The notes: generated by a model from the letters alone, not told the origin. 64,000 bases of DNA from Bradyrhizobium sp. G127 (GCF_021502575.1 NZ_JAKFGN010000002.1:1240001-1304000), one strand, 5' to 3'. Positions 35,197-45,013 are shown, numbered from the stretch's first letter. Numbers and translations: made by a program.

Positions 35197-36084
35197 ATGG
35201 ATTGGGACAAAGTTCGGATTTTTCTCGAGGTCGCGCGCACCGGCCAAATCCTTGGTGCGGCCAAGCGCCTCAAACTCAATCATGCGACGGTGGCGCGCAA
35301 GCTGACCGCGCTGGAAAAGGACCTCAAAACAAGGCTGGTAAACCGCCAAACGACGGGATCGTCGCTGACACCATCAGGCGTCGCGCTGCTGGCCGCCGCG
35401 GAACGCGCGGAATCCGAACTCCTGCGCGTGGGGTCGCAACTCACGTCCGTGGCTGAGAAGGTTTCCGGAACGGTGAGAATCGGTGCTCCCGACGGTCTTG
35501 GAAACTATTTTCTGGCCAATCAGCTCGGCGCATTTGCGGCGGCAAATCCCGCGCTTGTCGTGCAGCTGGTCGCCCTGCCGCGAACGTTTTCACTGGCCAA
35601 ACGCGAAGCGGATATCGTCGTCACGCTCGAACGTCCCACTGAAGGCCGGCTAATTTCCACGAAACTCACCGACTATACATTGAGCGTCTATGCGTCAGAC
35701 GATTACCTGAAGCGGGCTGCCACCATTCAGAAGCCGAACGACCTGGCCGATCATCTGCTCATCACCTACATTCATGACATCATCTACAGCCGCGCGTTAG
35801 ACTATGCTTCGACGCTCGGCGAACTGGTGACCCGCCGTTACGAATGCGGCAGCGTGGTCGGACAGGTCGAGGCCGTTCGCGCTGGACATGGCGTCGGCAT
35901 CCTTCATGACTACGCCGCCGAACGTTATCCGGAATTGAAGCGAATTCTGCCCGGCATCCGCTTCACCAGAAGCTATTGGCTCGTTTCTCATCCCGATACG
36001 CACGAAACCCGCAAGGTCCGGGAAGTCCGCCGCTATATCGTCGCCAAGGTCCGCGAAGCGCGGAGCCAGTTCATCGTGGCCTAA
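35197..36084 (+). CDS. LysR-family transcriptional regulator
   Basis: A 295-residue LysR regulator. The N-terminal winged HTH reads [38 protein letters not shown], followed by the co-inducer domain with [20 protein letters not shown]. The form with [14 protein letters not shown] resembles LysR proteins found beside mmsA in many alphaproteobacteria. It is divergent from mmsA, sharing a 101-base control region, the usual arrangement for a regulator of that target. It converges on the CoxG-like gene, with 29 bases between the stops. Confidence 0.88.
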   Translation: MDWDKVRIFLEVARTGQILGAAKRLKLNHATVARKLTALEKDLKTRLVNRQTTGSSLTPSGVALLAAAERAESELLRVGSQLTSVAEKVSGTVRIGAPDGLGNYFLANQLGAFAAANPALVVQLVALPRTFSLAKREADIVVTLERPTEGRLISTKLTDYTLSVYASDDYLKRAATIQKPNDLADHLLITYIHDIIYSRALDYASTLGELVTRRYECGSVVGQVEAVRAGHGVGILHDYAAERYPELKRILPGIRFTRSYWLVSHPDTHETRKVREVRRYIVAKVREARSQFIVA

Positions 36085-36113
36085 CGGTGCCGACTTCTGT
36101 CGACGCCGATAAG

Positions 36114-36575
36114 CTAAGCTGCGCTGTTCGCGCTTTCCGAAACGATCGCGCCAAACTTGGCGAAGAACTCGCCAGCAAGCTTCTTTGCGGTAGAATCGAT
36201 CAACCGGCCGCCCAGCTGAGCCAGTTTACCGCCGATTTGCGAGTCGACCTCGTAATGCAGGATCGTTTCATTGTCCCCGATGGCTTCCAACCTGATCGCG
36301 GCACCACCCTTGGCGAAGCCCGCAACCCCGCCAGAGCCTTCTCCGGTAATCTTGTAACCGTTCGGCGGATCGAGATCGCTCAGGGTCACCTTGCCGCCGA
36401 ACGTCGCCTTCACCGGCCCGACCTTGATCACTACTTTCGCCGTCATCTCGGTCGGCGACGTCATGTCGAGTTCCTGGCAACCCGGAATGCATTGCTTCAG
36501 AACCTCTGGATTGTTGAGGGCCATCCAAACCTTTTCCCGCGAAGCTGGAATACGCTGGCTGTCATTCATTTGCAT
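36114..36575 (-). CDS. CoxG-like SRPBCC protein, molybdenum-hydroxylase accessory
   Basis: A 153-residue protein of the CoxG (carbon monoxide dehydrogenase subunit G) family with the START/SRPBCC fold. Typical sequence: RIPASREKVWMALNNPEVLKQCIPGCQELD, VGPVKATFGGKVTLSDLDPPNGYKITGEGSGGVAGFAKGGA split over the middle, and QIGGKLAQLGGRLIDSTAKKLA near the end. In the CO dehydrogenase system CoxG recruits the enzyme to the membrane. Here it is the last gene of the molybdenum-hydroxylase/HAAT operon, so it probably assists that enzyme in the same way. Confidence 0.87.
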   Translation of the reverse strand: MQMNDSQRIPASREKVWMALNNPEVLKQCIPGCQELDMTSPTEMTAKVVIKVGPVKATFGGKVTLSDLDPPNGYKITGEGSGGVAGFAKGGAAIRLEAIGDNETILHYEVDSQIGGKLAQLGGRLIDSTAKKLAGEFFAKFGAIVSESANSAA

Positions 36576-36604
36576 GGGAGCACCCGGATCAAAAGGAAAA
36601 CAAT

Positions 36605-37315
36605 TCAGACTGCGCAGTAGCGCTCCTGGATGGATTTATCGGCCAGCAGAGCCGCCGCGCTGCTTTCGTAAACCACCTCGCCCTGATCGATAACAATTGC
36701 CCGGTCGGCGAGACGCAATGCCCATTCCACATTCTGCTCGACCAGCAGGAGCGTGACACCTTGATCTCGCAGGCGGCGGAACAGCACGCCCATCTCTTCC
36801 ACCAGCACCGGCATGATGCCTTCGGAAGGCTCATCAAGCAGGATCATTTTCGGCTTAGCGATGGTCGCGCGGGCAATGGCCAGCATCTGCTGTTCGCCAC
36901 CGGACATCGTGACCGCTTCCTGATCGAGCCGCTCCTTCAGGCGAGGAAAGCTCTCCGCGATTTCATCAATCGCGACGCGCTCGTTGATACCGGCGGCGCT
37001 GGCGACCAGACCGAGCTGGAGGTTTTCGCGCACGGTCAGACCGGGAACGATCCGGCGCTCCTCCGGAACATATGCAAGGCCGAGCTTGAACCGCTGATGC
37101 GCGCGCAGAGGCATAAGATCGGTGCCGTCGAAGGTCACGCTGCCCGTGGTCTTTGACATCAGCCCCATGATGGAGCGAATCGTGGTGGTTTTTCCGGCAC
37201 CGTTCCGGCCGACAAGAGCGACGACTTCGCCCTGCCCAACCGAAATCGACACACCATGCAGCGTGTGGCTTGCGCCATACCAGGCGTGGAGATCCTTGGT
37301 TTCAAGCATAGCCAT
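36605..37315 (-). CDS. branched-chain-type (HAAT) ABC transporter ATPase, LivF
   Basis: One of two ATPases of the first HAAT importer (236 residues). Walker A GRNGAGKTTT, ERRIVPGLTVRENL (the LivF-specific region), signature MSGGEQQMLAIARA, Walker B MILLDEPSEGIMP and VEQNVEWALRLADR. The start overlaps the end of the LivG-type gene by 14 bases; another ATG lies six bases downstream. The operon is led by the Mo-hydroxylase subunits, suggesting the importer brings in that enzyme's substrate. Confidence 0.9.
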   Translation of the reverse strand: MAMLETKDLHAWYGASHTLHGVSISVGQGEVVALVGRNGAGKTTTIRSIMGLMSKTTGSVTFDGTDLMPLRAHQRFKLGLAYVPEERRIVPGLTVRENLQLGLVASAAGINERVAIDEIAESFPRLKERLDQEAVTMSGGEQQMLAIARATIAKPKMILLDEPSEGIMPVLVEEMGVLFRRLRDQGVTLLLVEQNVEWALRLADRAIVIDQGEVVYESSAAALLADKSIQERYCAV

Positions 37316-38057
37316 CGTTCTGTCCCAGATAGACGCGACGGACCTCCCGGTCCGTCTGAATGTCACGCGGCGTGCCGTCAGCGATCAGGCGGCCATGATG
37401 CAAGACGAGAATACGGTCGCTGAGACCGAGGATCATTTTCATCTTATGTTCCACAAGGAGAATCGTCCGCTGCGTGGCGAGCTTTTCCAGCAGCGCCACC
37501 ATTTCCTTGGTTTCTTCAGGCCCCATCCCTGCCGTCGGCTCATCGAGCAGCAGCACCTCGGGGTCTGAGATCAGCGCAATTGCGATCTCGAGCGCACGCT
37601 GCTGACCATGCGCCAGAAATTTCGCGGTTTCGTCGCGTTTTCCGGTCAGACCGACGGCTTCAAGTGCCGTGTCGGCCTTTGCGCTCAACTCTGGAAATCT
37701 GTCGCGATTGGTCCAGATGTTATAACGCGACTGACTCGCCTGCGCCGCGACGCGCACGTTCTCATGCACGCTGAGATCCGGGAAGATGTTTGTAATCTGA
37801 TAGGATCGCGCAATGCCGAGATGCACGAACTCGTGCTGCCGGGTGCCCTTCAGATCCTTGCCCTTAAAACTGATCGATCCGCTTGACGGCGTCAGCACAC
37901 CGGAAAGCACATTAAAGAATGTGCTTTTGCCTGCGCCATTCGGCCCGATGATCGACGTCACCTTGCCCGGCTGGAAAGCGGCAGTCACTCCCTCCAGCGC
38001 AACAAATCCGCCGAACCTTCGTCCGATATTTTCAACGGCAAGAAGCGGCGCGCTCAT
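37302..38057 (-). CDS. branched-chain-type (HAAT) ABC transporter ATPase, LivG
   Basis: The second ATPase of the importer (251 residues from ATG 38057). IIGPNGAGKSTFFNVLSG is Walker A; IARSYQITNIFPDLSVHENV is the family Q-loop region; AHGQQRALEIAIALISDPEVLLLDEPTAGM covers signature and Walker B; LVEHKMKMILGLSDRI the switch. The signature region reads LAHGQQR instead of LSGGQQR, a variant seen in LivG-type proteins. ATG overlaps the LivM stop (ATGA). Confidence 0.9.
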   Translation of the reverse strand: MSAPLLAVENIGRRFGGFVALEGVTAAFQPGKVTSIIGPNGAGKSTFFNVLSGVLTPSSGSISFKGKDLKGTRQHEFVHLGIARSYQITNIFPDLSVHENVRVAAQASQSRYNIWTNRDRFPELSAKADTALEAVGLTGKRDETAKFLAHGQQRALEIAIALISDPEVLLLDEPTAGMGPEETKEMVALLEKLATQRTILLVEHKMKMILGLSDRILVLHHGRLIADGTPRDIQTDREVRRVYLGQNDGYA

Positions 38058-39046
38058 CGCATGACCTTCGACAGAAAGGTGCCCCAAATTCCCTTGGGCA
38101 GGAACAGAACGAAAAGAATGAAGATGGAGCCGACGATGATCTGCCAATGCGATGTCCATAGCGAGAACACGTCCTCCATCAAAAGGAAAACCAATGCCCC
38201 GATGAACGGACCGAAGAAACTCCGTGCGCCGCCGAGCAGGGTCATCATCACGATCATGCCGGAGGTGTGATAATGCAGCACATCCAGCGGCACGAAGGCA
38301 AGATGAAGCGCCGACATCGTTCCGGCCAGCGCGCAGATCAGGCCCGAAAGCGTGAACGACAGCAGCTTGGTGCGCTCGACATTGAACCCGCAGGTACGCG
38401 CGCGCCGCTCATTCTCCCGAATGGCTTCGATCGCAGCTCCGAACGATGAATTCAGAATGCGTGATACGACCCACAACGCGAGCGCCGCGAAGATCATCAG
38501 TATGTAGTACTTGTTGACCGGATCGAGGAAATTGATGCTCCAGCCGAACAGATTGATCCTGTTCACAGTCAACCCGCGGAGGCCGTTCTCGCCTCCCGTC
38601 CACGATGACGCCTGCAGCGCGACATAATAAACGAGTTGCGCCAGAGCGAGCGTCACCATCGAGAAGTAGATGCCGCGCGTCCGCGTCGACAACGCGCCAA
38701 TGATGAATGCCAGCAGGCCGCCGCCGAGAACACCGAGCGGTACCGCAATATACCAAGGGATGCCGAATTTCCCGATTGCGATGCCAGCGATGTAAGCGCC
38801 GGCACCGAAGAAGGCCGCGTGCCCAAACGACAGCATGCCGGTGTAGCCAAACAGCAAGTTGTAGCCGACTGCGAGGACGCCGTAGACGAGAACGTTTACG
38901 GCCAGAGCCTGAGACGGCAGCACCCATGGCAGCAGGCAGAGCGCCGCGATCGATAGCGGCACCCGATACGTCGTCACCGTCGTGGTAAGCCCGGACGGCT
39001 TGCGCTCGGTGGACAAGGCAGGTGCGGCAAGGGCGGGAGATGTCAT
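38054..39046 (-). CDS. branched-chain-type (HAAT) ABC transporter permease, LivM
   Basis: A 330-residue inner-membrane permease with eight to ten hydrophobic segments. NLLFGYTGMLSFGHAAFFGAGAYI is the LivM hallmark, TRTRGIYFSMVTLALAQLVYY follows, and the cytoplasmic coupling loop is FGAAIEAIRENERRARTCGFNVERTKLLSF. It ends with FLPKGIWGTF. Overlaps LivG downstream and follows LivH by 11 bases. Confidence 0.92.
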   Translation of the reverse strand: MTSPALAAPALSTERKPSGLTTTVTTYRVPLSIAALCLLPWVLPSQALAVNVLVYGVLAVGYNLLFGYTGMLSFGHAAFFGAGAYIAGIAIGKFGIPWYIAVPLGVLGGGLLAFIIGALSTRTRGIYFSMVTLALAQLVYYVALQASSWTGGENGLRGLTVNRINLFGWSINFLDPVNKYYILMIFAALALWVVSRILNSSFGAAIEAIRENERRARTCGFNVERTKLLSFTLSGLICALAGTMSALHLAFVPLDVLHYHTSGMIVMMTLLGGARSFFGPFIGALVFLLMEDVFSLWTSHWQIIVGSIFILFVLFLPKGIWGTFLSKVMR

Positions 39047-39057
39047 GTTCCGCTCCG

Positions 39058-39924
39058 TTACGCGAGTTTGCCGAACAGGCCTTGCGGCCGGATCAGGAGG
39101 ACGACCGCCATCAGCGCAAACATCACGATGGTCGCCATTTCCGGCGCAAACAGCGCGGTCATGCTGATTGCAATCCCGACCAGCAGCCCGGCGATGATTG
39201 ATCCAAGCAGTGAACCGAGACCACCGATCACGGTGACGACAAACGCTTCTGCAAGTACCAGTGATCCCATTTCCGGATTGACGCTACGCATCGGCCCGGC
39301 AAGCACGCCGCCAAGCGCCGCTAGTCCCACGCCAAGACCGAATACCAGCAACCAGACCTTGCCGATATCGACACCGAGCACCCGCATGATGGTCGGGTCA
39401 CGCGCACCAGCCCGCACGATCAGACCGAACTTCGTCTTTTCAAGACCAAGCCACAGCAGCAGCAGCACGGCGATGATGACCCCGATCACGAACAGACGGT
39501 AGATCGGGAAGAATCCGACGCCGAGATCGACAACGCCCGTGAGTTGCGGCGGCGTCGGGAACGGAATCCCGTCGCTGCCGAAGATCATGCGCACGGCCTC
39601 CACCAGCACGTAGCTCAATCCGAAGGTGAGCAAGAGCGGATCGTCGATCGAGCGGCCATACAAGGGACGCACCAGAACGAACTCGATGATCATGCCGAAC
39701 ATGCCAATCATGATCGGCGCGACCAGCAGCCCCCACCAGAAGCTGCCCGTGAGGGACGCCACCCATAGTCCAGCATAAGCGCCCACCATGAATAGCGCGC
39801 CGTGTGCGAAGTTCACCACACCCAGCATGCCGAAAATAATCGACAGGCCGAGCGCGGCGATGACAAGGATCGCGCCAAGGGCAACTCCGGAGAAGAGCTG
39901 CATCAATATGAGTTCTGCATCCAT
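39058..39924 (-). CDS. branched-chain-type (HAAT) ABC transporter permease, LivH
   Basis: A 288-residue permease from ATG 39924, chosen because MDAELILMQLFSGVALGAIL is the usual LivH-type start; the frame runs to 40002 but overlaps the binding-protein gene. GMLGVVNFAHGALFMVGAYAG is the family hallmark, the coupling loop is RAGARDPTIMRVLGVDIGK, and GGLGSLLGSIIAGLLVG and RPQGLFGK close it. No clear Shine-Dalgarno sequence precedes it, so it may depend on coupling to the gene upstream. Confidence 0.9.
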   Translation of the reverse strand: MDAELILMQLFSGVALGAILVIAALGLSIIFGMLGVVNFAHGALFMVGAYAGLWVASLTGSFWWGLLVAPIMIGMFGMIIEFVLVRPLYGRSIDDPLLLTFGLSYVLVEAVRMIFGSDGIPFPTPPQLTGVVDLGVGFFPIYRLFVIGVIIAVLLLLWLGLEKTKFGLIVRAGARDPTIMRVLGVDIGKVWLLVFGLGVGLAALGGVLAGPMRSVNPEMGSLVLAEAFVVTVIGGLGSLLGSIIAGLLVGIAISMTALFAPEMATIVMFALMAVVLLIRPQGLFGKLA

Positions 39925-39943
39925 TGGAGGCTTGGCTTTCCTG

Positions 39944-41194
39944 TTAGGCGGGGAAGCCGAGTTCGGTGCAACTCCGCAGAACGTCTTCGGAAGCCGCTTC
40001 ATTCGCGACGACCTGGAACAGATCCATCTCGTTCTTCATCTCGGCTTTCTTCTTGGATTCGAGAACCAGCACCGACTGCACCGACTGATGGTCGCACTTG
40101 CGGTAGCGCTGCGGACCCTTCGCGACGTCGTACTTGAGACCCTCCAGCGCGGAGATGACCTTGTCGGTGTCAGTGCCGCCGGCCGCCTGCATCGCGAGCA
40201 GCAATGAGTAGACGCCGGTGTAGCCGTAGGCGCCATAGTCGGTCGGAATCGCACCACCGTTGGCGGCGCGATAGGCATCATTGAAGGCCTTTGCGGACGG
40301 AATCTGGCTTTCGAGGCCCCAATAGTAGTTAGCGCCGCCGACAACGCCTTCGAAAACCTCAGGACCGACAGCGAGCCGTTGATTGTGCAGCAGCACCGGA
40401 ACCACAATCTTCATTTGCTGCTTCATGCCGAAATCGACCGCCTGCTTGATCGAATTGGCCTGATCGCGGCCGAAATTGCTGATGCACAGGATGTCGGGAC
40501 GCATGGACCGCAGGCGCGGCATGAAGGTCGAGTAATCGGCCGCGCCGAACGGATGCAGTATCTCGCCCACGCTTTCCGCACCGATAGCAGCCTGTGCCCG
40601 TTTGAAGCCGCGCAGCATCTCGTGCCCGTAGGCATAGTCGGCCGAAAGATAGGCGACCTTCGAGCCCTTCTTGAAGGTATGACGCGCCACAGCGCCGGCT
40701 GTCATCGTCGGGTTGAGGGCCTCGTGGAAAGTGTACTTGCTGAAGTCCTTGACCTCGTTGATGGTGTCGGACTGGCTGATCGACACATAAAGGACGCCGC
40801 GCGCCCGAGTCACCTCGTTAACTGCAAGCTGCACAGCGCTCGAAAGCGATCCGACGATCGCATGTACCTTGTCCTTCTCAATCAGCTCCAGCGTGCGCGT
40901 CGCGGCTTCGCCGCCGTTCAGCTTATCATCCCGCACCAGCAGTTCGACCTTGCGGCCGCCGATGCCGCTCTTGTCGTTGAACTGCTTGACGGCGAGTTCG
41001 GCGCTCTTGACCTGATCCTTGGCTTCCGCGGCAAAGGGGCCGGTCAGCGGCGTCGGAAAGCCGATGCGAATGGTGTCATCTGCCGCACGCGCGACCCACG
41101 GCATGGCCAGATAGCTTGCGCCTGCGCCGAGGGCCGTCAGCGCGCTACGGCGGGAAATTTTTCGTTGAGCAATATTTCGGATTACGTCCGTCAT
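39944..41194 (-). CDS. HAAT-family substrate-binding protein, Tat-exported
   Basis: Periplasmic LivK/AmiC-like binding protein, 416 residues from ATG 41194 (GGAGGAAACT just upstream; an ATG at 41209 is less likely). The leader has a twin-arginine motif (ISRRSALTALGAG) and cleavage after WVARA. The mature protein begins DDTIRIGFPTPLTGPFAAEA and includes ELLVRDDKLNGGEAATRT and LSADYAYGHEMLRGFKRA. Many Tat-exported proteins of this family bind carboxylates or amides rather than branched amino acids. It follows the Mo-hydroxylase large subunit by 40 bases. Confidence 0.88.
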   Translation of the reverse strand: MTDVIRNIAQRKISRRSALTALGAGASYLAMPWVARAADDTIRIGFPTPLTGPFAAEAKDQVKSAELAVKQFNDKSGIGGRKVELLVRDDKLNGGEAATRTLELIEKDKVHAIVGSLSSAVQLAVNEVTRARGVLYVSISQSDTINEVKDFSKYTFHEALNPTMTAGAVARHTFKKGSKVAYLSADYAYGHEMLRGFKRAQAAIGAESVGEILHPFGAADYSTFMPRLRSMRPDILCISNFGRDQANSIKQAVDFGMKQQMKIVVPVLLHNQRLAVGPEVFEGVVGGANYYWGLESQIPSAKAFNDAYRAANGGAIPTDYGAYGYTGVYSLLLAMQAAGGTDTDKVISALEGLKYDVAKGPQRYRKCDHQSVQSVLVLESKKKAEMKNEMDLFQVVANEAASEDVLRSCTELGFPA

Positions 41195-41234
41195 AGTTTC
41201 CTCCTCCATATTAGTTTATCGATTGTTGGCTTCG

Positions 41235-43610
41235 TTAGAACCTTCCCAATGCCTTCAGGATTCTGCCCGGCGTCATCGGCACCTGAGCGATGGAAGCCCC
41301 GAACGGCGCCATCGCATCATTGATCGCATTAAGCGCAGCAGCCGAGGCCGCCGCAGTGCCGGCCTCTCCGACTCCCTTGGCGCCTAGCTGTGTATCCATC
41401 GTGAGCGTCTCGACGTGGGCAATCTCGATGTCCGGCATTTCGACCGCCATGGGTACGAGATAGTCTGCGAGTGAACCGTTGGTGAGCTGTCCGCTCTCGC
41501 TATAGATGCACTCCTCAAAGAACGCGGCGCCAAGCCCCTGCACCACTCCGCCGCGTATCTGCTCGTCTACCAGCATCGGATTGATGACACGGCCGCAATC
41601 CTCGACAACCCAGTGTTTCAGGATTTTGGCGAAGCCGGTCTCAACATCTAGCTCGACGTGACAACCCTGCAACCCGTTCGTGAATGCGAAGGGATAACCC
41701 TGCGGGGCGTAATGATGAACGACCGAGAGCTGCGCCTGCGTGCCGGGGGGCAATGTATCAGACCGGAAATAGGCAATCCTAGCAATTTCGGCGAGCTCGA
41801 TGCGCTGTTGTGCCGTGGCCGCGTCGACGATCCAGCCGTTCTGAATATCGAGCCTGTCCGGTTGCTCCTGCAAAATAGCGCTTGCGACCGAAAGTACATT
41901 GCTCTTGAGTTTGTTCGCTGCCTGAAGCGCGGTCTCGCCGCCGATGCCCGCTCCGCGGCAGGCCCAGGTCGCGCCACCATGCGGCGTCACTTCCGTGTCG
42001 CCGGTGATGACCTTCACCCGCGCGCGATGGACGCCCAGACGATCGGCGACGATCTGGCCAATAATGGTTTCGGTGCCCTGCCCCAGTTCGGTGACCGAGA
42101 TGAGGCAATGGATATCGCCGGACGGCGTAATCTTGATAATCGCGCCATCCTGCGCGGAAATGCGCGCGCCGCCGACACCATAGAACGCCGGTCCCGGGTT
42201 CGTGATTTCAACGAACGCGGCGATGCCGATGCCACGATGAATACCGCGCTTTCTGAATTCCGATTGTTCGGCGCGAAGGCGATCATAGTTCATCATCGCC
42301 CGCAGTCTGGCGAGACAGGCATGATGGGACAGCGCTTCGAACCTGTAGCCGGTCGGCGATGCGCACGGGTAGGCATCGTCCGGGATCAGGTTGCGTGTGC
42401 GGACATCGAAGACATCGAGACTGGTCTTCGCCGCGACCATATCCACCAGCCGCTCGGTGACGGTGCAGGCAATCGGATGCCCGACGGCCCTGTATTGGCT
42501 CATCTGCACCTTGTTCTGAAATACGACTTGCAGGTCGGCCCGGTAATTCTGGAAGCCGTAGGGCGCGCCCATCAGCCGGTAAACCTGATTGCCCTCAACG
42601 ACGCTGGTGCGCGGATACGCAGAAAACGCACCGATACCGGTTACGTCTTCCACATCCATGGCGAGGATGGTGCCGTCGGCATCGGTCGCCATGCGCGCTC
42701 GGACCCGATGGTCGCGCGCGTGAATATCGGACACGAACGACTCGATCCGATCTGCCACGTATTTAACAGGGCGGCCCAGCATCATGCTCAGGCCCACCAC
42801 CGCCATCTCCTCATGATACATGTGCAGCTTCATGCCGAACGACCCACCAATGTCGGGCGCGATCACACGCACGCAGGCTTCGGGGATGCTGTAGTGCCGG
42901 GCGTAGATGTCCTGGAACTGGTAAGGTGTCTGCGTTGCGTGATGCACCGTCAGCCGCGGTTCGTTCGGATCGTAATCGGCGACAATCGCACGCGGCTCCA
43001 TCGTTACCGCAGTATGACGGCCAAAGTGGAATTCGCCTTCCACAACATGCGCAGCGTCTGCAAAAATCTCGTCCACGCCGCCGGTGTCGATTTTTCCGCG
43101 ATAACAGACGTTGTCGCCGAGTTCGGGCGAAATCACCGGCGAGCCGGGCTCTCGCGCTTCATCTATATCGACGACCGCCGGAAGCTCCTCAAATTCGACA
43201 TAGACTGCCTCGGCCGCATCTTCGGCCATTGCGCGCGTGTCCGCGACGACAGCAACCACAGCCTGTCCCGACCAAACCACCTTCTCGATCGGCAGCGGCA
43301 GTTGGGGCGGCGATTTCATGCCCTTGAAATGATCAAGCGTGCCGACCCACGGCGCGCAGAGACGCGCAAGGTCCTCCCCTTTCGCCACCAGCCGGACGCC
43401 TGGCATCTTGCGTGCGGCTTCCGCATCGATGGATACGATACGCGCATGGGCATGTGGACTGCGCACGAATGCGGCATGCACCATGCGCGGGAGCACGATG
43501 TCCGATACGTAACGTCCGCGTCCGGCAAGAAGCCGTTTTGCATTGGGGCGCGGAACCGAGCGGCCGATATAGGAATTCGGACGATCGAGCGAGGTCAGCG
43601 GCCCGTTCAT
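41235..43610 (-). CDS. xanthine-oxidase-family molybdenum hydroxylase, large subunit
   Basis: The 791-residue catalytic subunit of a CoxL/XdhB-type molybdenum hydroxylase, which hydroxylates a C-H bond with water. The cofactor contact GGSFGM is at about 255-260 and the catalytic glutamate is in GAKGVGEAGT (about E749). The substrate loop is MSQYRAVGHP (about 370-379), where CO dehydrogenase has AYRCSFR with the copper-binding cysteine. That Cys is absent, and the AYRGAGR of form II is not matched either, so this is not CO dehydrogenase. The start overlaps the 2Fe-2S subunit gene by four bases. The reaction is likely hydroxylation of an N-heterocycle or similar, but the substrate is unknown. 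Confidence 0.87.
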   Translation of the reverse strand: MNGPLTSLDRPNSYIGRSVPRPNAKRLLAGRGRYVSDIVLPRMVHAAFVRSPHAHARIVSIDAEAARKMPGVRLVAKGEDLARLCAPWVGTLDHFKGMKSPPQLPLPIEKVVWSGQAVVAVVADTRAMAEDAAEAVYVEFEELPAVVDIDEAREPGSPVISPELGDNVCYRGKIDTGGVDEIFADAAHVVEGEFHFGRHTAVTMEPRAIVADYDPNEPRLTVHHATQTPYQFQDIYARHYSIPEACVRVIAPDIGGSFGMKLHMYHEEMAVVGLSMMLGRPVKYVADRIESFVSDIHARDHRVRARMATDADGTILAMDVEDVTGIGAFSAYPRTSVVEGNQVYRLMGAPYGFQNYRADLQVVFQNKVQMSQYRAVGHPIACTVTERLVDMVAAKTSLDVFDVRTRNLIPDDAYPCASPTGYRFEALSHHACLARLRAMMNYDRLRAEQSEFRKRGIHRGIGIAAFVEITNPGPAFYGVGGARISAQDGAIIKITPSGDIHCLISVTELGQGTETIIGQIVADRLGVHRARVKVITGDTEVTPHGGATWACRGAGIGGETALQAANKLKSNVLSVASAILQEQPDRLDIQNGWIVDAATAQQRIELAEIARIAYFRSDTLPPGTQAQLSVVHHYAPQGYPFAFTNGLQGCHVELDVETGFAKILKHWVVEDCGRVINPMLVDEQIRGGVVQGLGAAFFEECIYSESGQLTNGSLADYLVPMAVEMPDIEIAHVETLTMDTQLGAKGVGEAGTAAASAAALNAINDAMAPFGASIAQVPMTPGRILKALGRF

Positions 43611-44119
43611 GCCCTGACCTCCCCGTGTTCTTGCGCGGTTGGCGCACCGGCGCGACTTTGTGCAACGCGCTCGATTGCATCAACGATCGCCTCGTAGCCG
43701 GTGCAACGGCAATAGTTGCCCGACAGCGCATCGCGAATATCCTCACGCGAAGGCACGCCCGGCTGGGACAATAAACTGTGAGCGGTCATCAGTACCCCGG
43801 GGGTGCAGAATCCGCACTGCAAAGCATTGCGCTGATGAAACGCATCCTGGATGTCGGCAATGACGGCGCGTTCGCTGAGCCCTTCGATGGTCTCGATCGT
43901 CGAGCCGTCTGCCTGCACCGCAAACGTCAGGCAGGAGTGCACTACGCGATCATCCAGCAAAACGAGACACGCGCCACAGACACCCATCTCGCATCCGGTG
44001 TGCGTACCGGTCAGTTCAAGCGTCTGACGCAGGAAATCGGCGAGTGTGTCGCGCGGCGCGACACTGCTCGAGACAGCGATGCCGTTTACAGTCAGCTTGA
44101 TGGCGACGGTCTCGGTCAT
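43607..44119 (-). CDS. molybdenum hydroxylase 2Fe-2S subunit
   Basis: The electron-transfer subunit, 170 residues, with two [2Fe-2S] clusters. The N-terminal ferredoxin-type set is C43, C48, C51 and C63 (GCEMGVCGACLVLL); the C-terminal helical set is C102, C105, C137 and C139 (QCGFCTPGVL, NYCRCTGY). All eight ligands are present and the length is normal. It is overlapped on both sides by four bases (FAD subunit before it, large subunit after it), as usual for the three-subunit enzyme. Confidence 0.93.
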   Translation of the reverse strand: MTETVAIKLTVNGIAVSSSVAPRDTLADFLRQTLELTGTHTGCEMGVCGACLVLLDDRVVHSCLTFAVQADGSTIETIEGLSERAVIADIQDAFHQRNALQCGFCTPGVLMTAHSLLSQPGVPSREDIRDALSGNYCRCTGYEAIVDAIERVAQSRAGAPTAQEHGEVRA

Positions 44120-44976
44120 TCCGGCTCCATGATCCGGCCAAGCAGCCGGCCGAGCAGAACGCGGGCAAGATGCAGCCGCATCTCCGGTGGCACCTGTTCA
44201 TCCTCCGGCGGTTCAAGATCGTCGCCGACAACAGCCTGCGCCGCAACGATAGCCTCTTGGTTCAGGCTACGGCCAGTGAGGGCTTCCTCGGCCCGCCGGG
44301 AACGCACGGGCGTATTGCCGACGCCAAAGAATACGATGCGCACCTGCGCAATCACGCCATCCGTGAACTCGGCGAGAATTCCGAGGCCGACCAACGCGAA
44401 GTCGCCACGGCGGCGCGCCAGTTCATCGAAGGCCCAGCGATGCGAGGGGCGGACCACCGGCACATGGATCGCAACGAGCAGTTCGCCAGGCTTGATCGCG
44501 GTCTGAAACAGATCGAGGAAAAAATCATCGGCGGGAACGCGGCGCGTTCCTTCGCGGCTTGTGATTTCCAGTTCGGCACACATCGCCAGCGCCATTGCGG
44601 GAAATTCCGAGGCCGGGTCCGCATGGGAGATACTCCCCCCGAGAGTGCCCTTGTTGCGAATGGCAGGATGCGCGACGTGAGGCGCAGCTTCCCGAAACAG
44701 CGGAGCATGTTTGGCGATGAGAGGATCGGTCATGACCTCGCAATGCCGTGTCAGCGCTCCGATCCGCAACCACTCACCTTGCAGTTCGATGCCGCGCAGC
44801 GATTCAACATGTGCAATGTCGATCAGGACTTCGGGAGCCTGCAATCGCAACGCGAGCGCAGGCACAAGACTCTGACCGCCCGCGATATAGCTCGCGTCCT
44901 CGCCAAAATTTGCGAATGTCTCAAGCGCCTCTGCGACCGTGACGGGCCGCACATAGCGAAATGCTCGGGCCTTCAA
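44116..44976 (-). CDS. molybdenum hydroxylase FAD-binding subunit
   Basis: The 286-residue CoxM/XdhC-type flavoprotein, which passes electrons from the clusters to an acceptor. FAD sites: AGGQSLVPALALRL and the NKGTLGGSISHADPASEFPA block; DDFFLDLFQTAIKPGELL is the usual following motif. Translation starts at TTG, because no ATG or GTG fits near the family start (KARAFRYVRPVTVAEALETF); GGGGGG is five bases before it. This is the first gene of the nine-gene operon and lies divergent from a TetR gene across 152 bases with two operators. Confidence 0.9.
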   Translation of the reverse strand: MKARAFRYVRPVTVAEALETFANFGEDASYIAGGQSLVPALALRLQAPEVLIDIAHVESLRGIELQGEWLRIGALTRHCEVMTDPLIAKHAPLFREAAPHVAHPAIRNKGTLGGSISHADPASEFPAMALAMCAELEITSREGTRRVPADDFFLDLFQTAIKPGELLVAIHVPVVRPSHRWAFDELARRRGDFALVGLGILAEFTDGVIAQVRIVFFGVGNTPVRSRRAEEALTGRSLNQEAIVAAQAVVGDDLEPPEDEQVPPEMRLHLARVLLGRLLGRIMEPE

Positions 44977-45013
44977 AAACGCCCCCCGGTTCGTTTTATG
45001 CGTCCAGAATTGT

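Noticed and set aside
41658-43697. A 679-codon open frame on the plus strand opposite the Mo-hydroxylase large subunit
   Set aside because: It has no family motifs, is rich in Arg/His/Asp as expected for the antisense of a GC-rich gene, and the minus-strand frame has all cofactor motifs and coupled neighbours.
41235-44976. Aerobic CO dehydrogenase (coxMSL) assignment
   Set aside because: The copper-binding cysteine loop is missing and the form II AYRGAGR loop is not matched, despite the CoxG-like gene.
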